Shown here in pieces: positions 59,001 to 64,000 of a stretch of 64,000 bases of DNA. This DNA comes from CAMLOF01 sp041913045 (GTDB lineage: Bacteria; Pseudomonadota; Gammaproteobacteria; Burkholderiales; Burkholderiaceae_C). The stretch is from contig JAYSGB010000001.1 in the NCBI GenBank assembly GCA_041913045.1, positions 124,001-188,000 on the forward strand. The letters run 5' to 3'. Both the position numbers and the translations under genes were made by a program. The stretch's first letter is position 1, and every line of letters begins with the position of its first letter. The notes beneath the pieces were generated by a model. That model was given only the letters and a program-made list of their open reading frames with translations, had not been told where the DNA came from and ran no database searches.

Positions 59001-61627
59001 AACACCGCCGAGGTGGCTGTCTCCGGCACATCGCTCGTGGTCACCGTCACATACACCGGGGTGGGCGTGTCGTCCACGCTCACCAGGGCCGTGTCGGTCA
59101 GCGTGAGCTGCTCGTAGTTGCCGCCGCTCACGCTCTGGATGCCCACCTCGTAACTGCCTGCATCCACGTAGGGGTCCTCGGCGTTGGTCACGGCAAACTC
59201 GGTGGAAACACCGCTGCTCTGCCCCACCGGAATCGTCACCGTGGCGCCGTTGGTCAGGGTGACGAGCAGGTCGCTGCCCGTCACCGGGGCGCCCACCGAG
59301 ACCTGGATCTGCGCCACGCCGCCTTCAAACGCGGTCACGTCGCCCAGGGTGATGATCGAGGGGTCGATCGTGTCGTTGACGTGGACCGTACCCGTGCTGG
59401 CCGTGTTGAGGAACTCGTAGTTGCCGCCGCTGAAACTTTGCACCCCCACGCTGTAGCTGCCCGCGTCCACGTAAGGGTCTTCGGCGTTGGCCACCGTGAA
59501 GGGGCTGGAAGTACCGGCGCTTTCGCCCACGGGAATGGTGATGGTGGCGCCGTTGCTCAGCGTGATGAGCAGGTCGCTGCCGGTGACCGGGGCGCCCACG
59601 CTGGCGCTCAGGCTGGCCACGCCCCCCTCGCTCGCGGTGACGCTGCCCAGCGTCAGGAAGGTGGTGTCGATGGTGTCGCTCACCTGCGCGGTGGCGCTCA
59701 CGCCCTGGTAGCTCACCGCCTCGAAGTTGCCGCCCAGCACACCCGTGACGGTGGCCGTGACTGCGCCAGGGTCCACGTACACATCGGGGTTGGCCGTGTT
59801 CACGAGCAGCGTGCCCGTGGTCTCGCCCGCCGGGATGAGGATGTTGCCCTGCGTGGTCACCACGGTCACGTCGGTCTGGCCAGGTTGGCTCAGCGTGGCG
59901 GTGAACACCGCGCCGGGCTCGTCCTCGGTCACGCTGCCTGCGCTCAAAGAGACCGTGGTGGTGTCGATGGTGTCGGTGATCTGCAGCGTCAGGCTGGCGT
60001 CGTCGAAGTTCACCGCCTCGAAGTTGCCGCCCAGCACACCGGTCACGTTCAGGCTCACGCTGCCGGGGTCCACGTACACGTCGGGGTCCGCCGTGTCCAC
60101 GATCAGCGTGCCGCTGGTCTGCCCGGCGGGTATCAGGATGTCGCCCAGGTTGGTCACCACCACCACGTCGGTCTGGCCGGGGTTGGTCAGCGTCACCGTG
60201 AATGTCGCGCTCGCAGTGTTCTCGTCCACGTCCGCGCCGCCCACGCTCACCGTCGTGGTGTCCACCGTGTCCGTGATCTGCGCGGTGGCCTGTGCGGCGC
60301 TGTAGTCAACCGCCTCGAAGTTGCCGCCAATCACACCGCTGACCACGGCCGTCAGGCTCGACGGGTCTTTGTAGACATCCGGGTCCGCCGTGTTGACCAC
60401 CAGGGTGCCCGTGGTCTGCCCCGCCGGGATCAGGATGTTGCCCAGGCTGGTCACCACGGTCACGTCGGTCTGGCCAGGGTGGCTCAGCGTGGCGGTGAAG
60501 GTGACGGACGCGGCGTCCTCGTTCACGTCAGCGGCGCTCAGGGTCACCGAGGTGGCGTCCAGCGTGTCTATGATCTGCGCGGTGGCGCTGGCCCCGGTCA
60601 GGTCGATGGACTCGAAATTGCCGCCGGCAACGCCGGTCACGCTCACCGTCACGCTCTGCGGGTCCACGTACACGTCGGGGTCGGCGGTGTTCACCAGGAA
60701 GGTGCCGCTCACCTCGCCCTTCGGTATCACCACGCTGCCCAGGTTGGTCTGCACGGTCACGTCGGTCTGGCCAGGGTTGGCCAGTTTCACCGTCACCACG
60801 GCGGCCTGGGCGTCCTCGTTCACGTCGGTGATGCTCACGCTCACGCGCGTGGGGTTGTCGGTGTCCAGCACCTGCGTCACCGCCGCGCCGTCGTCCACCA
60901 CCAGCGAGTCAAAGCCGCCGCCCTGCACCGCACGCACGGTGGCGGTCACGGTCTCGGCATCAATGTACGGGTCGTCGCCCTGCACGGGCACCACCACGCT
61001 GCCTTGCGTCTCGCCCGCCAGCACCTTCACGACTGCGCCATTGCTCAAGATGACCGTCATGTCGGCCAGGGCCGGCTGGTCCAGCGTGACCGTGTAGGTG
61101 ATGCCGTTGCCGCCTTCCACCGTCTGCGGCGTGGCGCTCAGCGCCAGACGGCCCTGGGTCCCGGGCTCTTCAGGCACCGGCTCCACGTGGCCGGTGATCT
61201 CGCGGATGGGCTCCCTGGGTTCTATCGGGTAGTCGTAAGCCAGCGGCGTCACGCCCTCCACGATGCGCAGCAGGCGCACGAAGCTGCCGTCGCCTTCCCC
61301 GCCACCGGCCAGGCCGGCAGCGGCGGCTTCCAGTTCCTCGCTCAGGTCGGCCCCGCTTTCCAGCGCCTGGATCACTGCCGTGATGGCCCCTGTGGCAGCA
61401 GCGTCGGCGGGTTGCGGCGCGTCCGCGCCCATCACCAGGGTCTGGTTGTCGGTCAGCGCCAGCGAGCCGCCATCGTCCAACAGCAGTTCGATGCTCGCCC
61501 CCTGGCCCAGGCGCACCGTCTCACCCAGGGCGACGACATCACCCACCTTCAACAGCCGGGCCTGGCCGTCTGTGCCAATAGCGAGCACCTGCCCGACGAT
61601 CGATTGAACGGTTGCGTACTGAGCCAT
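56057..61627 (-). CDS. LapA-like retention-module adhesin with Ig-like and RTX repeats
   Basis: This large surface or secreted type I protein has 1856 residues. The N-terminal retention module (about 1-110: MAQYATVQSIVGQVLAIGTDGQARLLKVGD, LTDNQTLVMG) ends with EAAAAGLAGGG. AAAG at 102-105 matches the dialanine site at which the periplasmic protease LapG cuts LapA. Nine Ig-like repeats of about 100 residues (about 165-1050) carry GxxGGNFE-type ends and IDTTTVSL-type junctions. Unique beta-rich domains follow to about 1530, then RTX-type GGxGxD repeats (about 1540-1750) and a C-terminal secretion region. The start has a strong AAGGAGG site. No TolC, LapB/C/E or LapD/G genes are in the window. 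Confidence 0.92.
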   Translation of the reverse strand: MAQYATVQSIVGQVLAIGTDGQARLLKVGDVVALGETVRLGQGASIELLLDDGGSLALTDNQTLVMGADAPQPADAAATGAITAVIQALESGADLSEELEAAAAGLAGGGEGDGSFVRLLRIVEGVTPLAYDYPIEPREPIREITGHVEPVPEEPGTQGRLALSATPQTVEGGNGITYTVTLDQPALADMTVILSNGAVVKVLAGETQGSVVVPVQGDDPYIDAETVTATVRAVQGGGFDSLVVDDGAAVTQVLDTDNPTRVSVSITDVNEDAQAAVVTVKLANPGQTDVTVQTNLGSVVIPKGEVSGTFLVNTADPDVYVDPQSVTVSVTGVAGGNFESIDLTGASATAQIIDTLDATSVTLSAADVNEDAASVTFTATLSHPGQTDVTVVTSLGNILIPAGQTTGTLVVNTADPDVYKDPSSLTAVVSGVIGGNFEAVDYSAAQATAQITDTVDTTTVSVGGADVDENTASATFTVTLTNPGQTDVVVVTNLGDILIPAGQTSGTLIVDTADPDVYVDPGSVSLNVTGVLGGNFEAVNFDDASLTLQITDTIDTTTVSLSAGSVTEDEPGAVFTATLSQPGQTDVTVVTTQGNILIPAGETTGTLLVNTANPDVYVDPGAVTATVTGVLGGNFEAVSYQGVSATAQVSDTIDTTFLTLGSVTASEGGVASLSASVGAPVTGSDLLITLSNGATITIPVGESAGTSSPFTVANAEDPYVDAGSYSVGVQSFSGGNYEFLNTASTGTVHVNDTIDPSIITLGDVTAFEGGVAQIQVSVGAPVTGSDLLVTLTNGATVTIPVGQSSGVSTEFAVTNAEDPYVDAGSYEVGIQSVSGGNYEQLTLTDTALVSVDDTPTPVYVTVTTSDVPETATSAVFHFQMSEPPVAAATARVSVGGASYDVALDASGAGELVVPFSDDDVYVDEDTLTATVTSVSGGGYEQVSVLGASATALIYDVDDTTAFTLGGPGTVDEGGAITYTVVLDHPVQGSPVTVLLSNGEQVQIPVGGSSGSVTVQLDEGVYSVPTVTITGHLGGNYEAVAYAGSVSTDVDSEPGDAQAAMALAEGAAASGVALLTFATGADALDPATFRFANPSVAAPTVSGLAGGESLSWALLGNTLQATTSGGDTLVLTLSGATANSVYVTATLNGNVLHAGDSVTVGNVAIEVNDTDGDLAQGIVNLTIADVTPSVVFTSVVASTTTPGDVYTGQWTANQSVDATLPVVNAINVLGATVDGQPATATLTNYNPNTGLGSGTLTTTSLSIPFNFTLNADGTYAVQLAEATKQIIITQGDYTGSTPPSGPVTEYVITYYDAATQTTVTATASSVPAGTPVTLVGFGATPGAVTTFNAVTTGGGVNASSDGIGVSSNVLESYVTQSGNTTEALRYNPSGQVGSVTLEFTGQGANAFGGSKTDVLYITVRGEAAGQTQTILLDSRYGDFIVNANGTLTPITSTPYAGQTALQSYTIPTPEGWTSIADVEVTPGFHTDGDKTYTTDLKLGFGFTTTATVTVDMPVQIDFQATVTDADGDPATSLFSLVTYTGNAITGTGGADLISGTAGMDTVQAGAGDDLLLTSTAADVLSGGEGQDTVAYSLAAASMVVDLGTGTASTLEGGSSVTDTLSSIENVTGSAFDDVITGGAGSNVLDGGLGNDVLAGAGGFDTASYASAGAGVTVDLGGQGDATPDTFGGAGSDTLSSIEGVAGSDFADDLRGDAGGNTISGGAGDDLVTGGLGDDVLTGGEGSDTFDYNEGEAGHDVITDFTLAHVDDGGDSLDFTDMLTGDEFTPESLADHLSFASNGNGGTVIGIHPSGVEGSAPVQTISLENVSLLDLQAYAGSDSEVEIIRKLLDNGNLRNRAG
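58500..60960 (-). repeat. Coding tandem repeats of the adhesin, about 300-base period
   Basis: Nine units of about 295-310 bases encode the Ig-like domains. The conserved codons for the GGNFEAV-type end recur near 60911, 60608, 60310, 60017, 59717, 59418, 59110, 58811 and 58519. Units three to five are most alike at DNA level, the pattern expected from recent duplication or recombination between repeats, so copy number may vary among strains. Confidence 0.8.
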
Positions 61628-61742
61628 GAGGAGCCTCCTTGTTAAACATACATCACACCAGTATGGGTATGCGAAGGCTGCCTGGGTTTGATGACCGTCA
61701 AATGTCGGTTCGACTCCCCGGGAACGGCGACAAGCGGCCAGC

Positions 61743-62600
61743 TCAGGTCAATGCTGCTGCTTCTTTGGGCCACAACACGGGGAACAGCGGGTGCGCCATG
61801 GGCGCGCCGGCCGGCAATTGCTCGGCCAGCCCGGGAAAATCAGGCGAAGTTTTCCAGCGGCGCGGCGCGTGGCGCATGTCGTCACCCAGCATGCGCACCG
61901 AAAACACCCGCCGCCTGCGCCCCGGCTCCACCCCTGCGGATGCATGCAACGTGAGCATGTTGAACGCCACGGCATCGCCCGGCTCCAGCGCCCACCCCAG
62001 AATGCGGTGGCGCGAGCGATCGGCCTCGATGTCGGGCAGGTCCGCCAGGCTGCCTTCGGGGAACCACTTGGCCTCGTTGCTCATGAAGGTGCGCGGCATG
62101 AGCCACGGCCCTTTGTGCGAACCCGCCACGAACTCCAGCGTGGCCGGGCGCGACACCGGGTCCACCGGTATCCAGAAGCTCACGTTCTGGCTGCCTTCCA
62201 CGTTGTAGTAGGGCTGGTCCTGGTGCCATGGCGTGCGCTGCAGGGTGCCCGCTTCCTTGGTGAGCATGTGGTCGTGGTACAGGCGAATTTGCTCGCTGCG
62301 CGTCAGGCGGGCAGCCACCGCCGCCAGCGCCGACTGCTCAATCACGTCCCGGTAAGCCGCGTTTTCCTGCCAGTTGCAAAAGTCCTCGATGAACAGGCCC
62401 GGGTCGTCCGCCCGGCTGGCCACCTTGGCGCGGGGGCTGGGCTGGCGCAGGTTGTCGTCTATGCCTTGGCGCAGACGGTCTACCTCGGCCGGGCGCAACA
62501 CGCCGCGCAGGCAGACCACGCCATCTGCTTCGAAAGCGTCCACCAGTTCGGGCGGCACCAGGGCTTGCAGGTCTTGGGGGGCAGGGGAAAGGGTGGGCAT
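61743..62600 (-). CDS. Phytanoyl-CoA dioxygenase (PhyH) family Fe(II)/2-oxoglutarate oxygenase
   Basis: This non-heme iron oxygenase has 285 residues. The iron-binding HxD motif is in RTPWHQDQPYYNVEGSQNVSFWIPVDP and the distal His is in AVAFNMLTLHASAGVEPGRRRRVFSVRMLGDD, where the Arg for 2-oxoglutarate also lies. AAGGAGACGAAACC precedes the ATG at 62600, which rules out the longer frame. PhyH-family enzymes hydroxylate diverse small substrates, and this one is not assignable. It is divergent from an AraC-type regulator, suggesting inducible expression. Confidence 0.9.
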   Translation of the reverse strand: MPTLSPAPQDLQALVPPELVDAFEADGVVCLRGVLRPAEVDRLRQGIDDNLRQPSPRAKVASRADDPGLFIEDFCNWQENAAYRDVIEQSALAAVAARLTRSEQIRLYHDHMLTKEAGTLQRTPWHQDQPYYNVEGSQNVSFWIPVDPVSRPATLEFVAGSHKGPWLMPRTFMSNEAKWFPEGSLADLPDIEADRSRHRILGWALEPGDAVAFNMLTLHASAGVEPGRRRRVFSVRMLGDDMRHAPRRWKTSPDFPGLAEQLPAGAPMAHPLFPVLWPKEAAALT

Positions 62601-62689
62601 GGTTTCGTCTCCTTGTAGGCTCCATTCTGTTGTGGCAGTATTGGCTTGAATACGCCAAAACAGACAATCCATAAGACAAGGTGGACAAA
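62601..62689. promoter_or_regulatory. Divergent promoter between the PhyH-family and AraC genes, with inverted repeats
   Basis: Overlapping inverted repeats lie here: GTATT (62638-62642) with AATAC (62649-62653), and TTGGC (62641-62645) with GCCAA (62654-62658). An outer TCTGTT/AACAGA pair flanks them. The arrangement is a reasonable target for the adjacent AraC-type regulator but matches no known consensus. Confidence 0.35.
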
Positions 62690-63532
62690 ATGCCCCCTGC
62701 CCGCCAGTTGCGCCCCTTGGCAGAAACGCTCACCCAGCCCACCCGCTTTCTGGTGGTGCACCTGGCCGCTGGCAGCGCCTACCCGCCGGGGCGGCACAAC
62801 GGCGGGCAGTTCGTGCAGGCCTTGAGCGGGGTGCTGGAAATCACCATGGCCGGGCGCGTCTTCCTGGCGCCGCCCCAATACGGGGTATGGATTCCACCTG
62901 GCATGGAACACAGCGCCAGCAACCAGCGCGCGGCCAGCTACGCCACCCTGTACCTGGAAGACCAGCTCTGCGCCGCCTTGCCCGCCCAGCCTTGCACGGT
63001 AGCGGTCAGCCCGCTGATGGACGCCATTCTCACGCGCCTGCGCGACGGCGCGGTGGAGCACCCGGCCACCCCGGCGCAGCAGCGCCTGTTCGACGTGCTG
63101 CTGGACGAGCTGACTGCGGCCCCGCATCTGGACAGCTTTCTGCCCGCCTCCACCGACCCGCAGCTGCGGCAGGTGCTGGACGAACTGCAGCAGCGCCCGT
63201 GGGACATGGCCCCGCTGGCCACCTGGGCAGCCAGGGTGCACACCACCGAACGCACGCTGGCACGGCGCTGCCTGCGCGACCTGGGCATGACCTTCAACGA
63301 CTGGCGCCAGCGCCTGAAGGTGCTGCGCGGCATTGCGTTGCTGGAAGCGGGCCACCCCGTCAAGGACGCGGCGATCGAACTGGGCTACGTCACCCCTTCG
63401 GCCTTCATCGCCATGTTCCGCCGCCACATGGGCATGACGCCGCAGGAGTACCTGCACGTCCACCCCGGAAAATCGCTGAAAATGCCCCGCAGGGGCCAGG
63501 ACAAGGCGCCACCCAACCAGGAGACAACATGA
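62690..63532 (+). CDS. AraC-family transcriptional regulator
   Basis: This 280-residue regulator has an N-terminal cupin sensor (about 15-90: FLVVHLAAGSAYPPGRHNGGQFVQALSGVLEITMAGRVFLAPPQYGVWIPPGMEHSASNQ). Its C-terminal AraC DNA-binding domain contains two helix-turn-helix units (WAARVHTTERTLARRCLRDLGMTFNDWRQRLKVLRG and VKDAAIELGYVTPSAFIAMFRRHMGMTPQEYL). ATG at 62690 has AAGGTGG upstream; an in-frame GTG at 62681 is possible. It probably activates the divergent oxygenase gene and the hydrolase that overlaps its end. Confidence 0.92.
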   Translation: MPPARQLRPLAETLTQPTRFLVVHLAAGSAYPPGRHNGGQFVQALSGVLEITMAGRVFLAPPQYGVWIPPGMEHSASNQRAASYATLYLEDQLCAALPAQPCTVAVSPLMDAILTRLRDGAVEHPATPAQQRLFDVLLDELTAAPHLDSFLPASTDPQLRQVLDELQQRPWDMAPLATWAARVHTTERTLARRCLRDLGMTFNDWRQRLKVLRGIALLEAGHPVKDAAIELGYVTPSAFIAMFRRHMGMTPQEYLHVHPGKSLKMPRRGQDKAPPNQETT

Positions 63533-64000
63533 AAAGACGCGAAGCACTTGGCCACGCTCTGGCCCTGGGTCTGCTGGGCATGTACCCGGGCGCTGGGTGG
63601 GCGCAAGACGCCGGGAAGATAGGCGTGCTGATGCTCCACGGCAAGAACCCCGGCGGGCCCAGCGACCCCAACTTCTCCACCCTCAAGGGCCGGTTTGAAA
63701 GCCTGGGCTGGCAGGTGGCACTGCCCGACATGCCCTGGTCACGCAACCGCTACCTTGACGGCCATTGGGACCAGGCAATGCAAGAGGTGGCCACCCACGT
63801 GAAGCAGCTGCAAGACAAGGGTGCGCAAAAAATCGTTCTGGCGGGGCACAGCATGGGCTGCCCTGCGGCGCTCAGCCACGCAGCCAGGGGCGGTACGGCC
63901 CACGCGCTGGTACTGCTGGCGCCCGGGCACATCCCTTACGGTTACTACAACTACCCAACGCTCAAAACCGTGCGCGAGAGCATTGACGACGCACGCGCCA
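63529..64000 (+). CDS. Exported alpha/beta hydrolase, C-terminus outside window
   Basis: This is the first 157 codons of an alpha/beta hydrolase, translated by hand because the frame runs off the window. A signal peptide (MKRREALGHALALGLLGMYPGAGWA) precedes QDAGKIGVLMLHGKNPGGPSDPNFSTL, and the nucleophile elbow is KIVLAGHSMGCPAALSHA. The start overlaps the AraC gene stop by 4 bases (ATGA), with AGGAG 5 bases before it. It appears to be a periplasmic serine hydrolase co-expressed with the regulator. The Asp and His of the triad would lie beyond the edge. Confidence 0.85.
   Translation, partial: MKRREALGHALALGLLGMYPGAGWAQDAGKIGVLMLHGKNPGGPSDPNFSTLKGRFESLGWQVALPDMPWSRNRYLDGHWDQAMQEVATHVKQLQDKGAQKIVLAGHSMGCPAALSHAARGGTAHALVLLAPGHIPYGYYNYPTLKTVRESIDDARA

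Noticed and set aside
58500..60960. Regular 300-base repeats considered as a CRISPR-like or non-coding array
   Set aside because: The repeats keep one reading frame over 5.5 kb and encode Ig-like domains; unit size is far too large for CRISPR.
57176..61645. Open frame of 1489 codons on the plus strand opposite the adhesin gene
   Set aside because: It is antisense to a well-supported repeat protein, its translation is rich in His, Arg and Gly without any domain, and it arises from the codon bias of the repeats.
61704..61720. GGTTCGACTCC resembling a tRNA T-arm
   Set aside because: The flanking bases do not form the five-pair T stem, and no acceptor, D or anticodon arm is found upstream.

Overview
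The window is GC-rich, densely packed betaproteobacterial chromosome. Gene content points to Comamonadaceae, probably Acidovorax or a close relative: orphan Bug-type binding proteins, a cyoABCD-SURF1-RegBA respiratory block, many TRAP carriers and oxidative uronate catabolism. I recognise this by family and gene order; no search was run. No rRNA, tRNA, CRISPR array, insertion sequence or prophage was seen.

Layout. 1-5165 (-): Mrp/Pha cation/proton antiporter genes A(+B fused), C, D and a cut-off E. 5448-9240: a Bug binding protein, an aldose 1-epimerase and, divergently, a chemoreceptor. 9482-24365: an almost complete oxidative hexuronate/aldarate pathway. Uronate dehydrogenase makes the aldarolactone, an SMP-30 lactonase opens it, galactarate and glucarate dehydratases make 5-keto-4-deoxyglucarate, KdgD converts that to 2-oxoglutarate semialdehyde, and an aldehyde dehydrogenase makes 2-oxoglutarate. 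A TRAP carrier, a Bug protein, a second glucarate-dehydratase-like enzyme, a DMT exporter and a FadR-type GntR regulator accompany them. 24370-26827: two small unknown genes, an AT-rich island and a phosphoethanolamine-transferase-like protein. 26866-33632 (-): cyoABCD, SURF1 and the redox two-component pair RegB/RegA as one likely operon. 33883-36269: an MFS carrier and a MYG1-family protein. 36367-44236 (+): a two-component system, then an AfuABC-like ABC importer with two different ATPases and a fused permease, ending in a YihX-like HAD phosphatase. This suggests uptake and dephosphorylation of an organophosphate. 44244-45502: SemiSWEET, DUF1653 and esterase genes.

45506-56041 is a second sugar-acid locus, split around a divergent promoter. 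On the minus strand are an aldo/keto reductase, a lactonase-type amidohydrolase and an AraD1/FAH-family protein. On the plus strand are FucU mutarotase, a GntR regulator, a DapA-family lyase, TRAP DctPQM, a PfkB kinase and a UxaA-family dehydratase. Together they fit non-phosphorylative breakdown of L-fucose, D-arabinose or L-galactose. 56057-61627 (-) is a 1856-residue LapA-like adhesin with retention module, nine Ig-like repeats and RTX repeats. The window ends with a phytanoyl-CoA-dioxygenase-family enzyme, an AraC regulator and a cut-off alpha/beta hydrolase.

The most interesting non-coding signals are intergenic hairpin repeats with compensatory stem changes, a 0.5-kb region of nested inverted repeats beside udh, and several perfect palindromes that look like operators.
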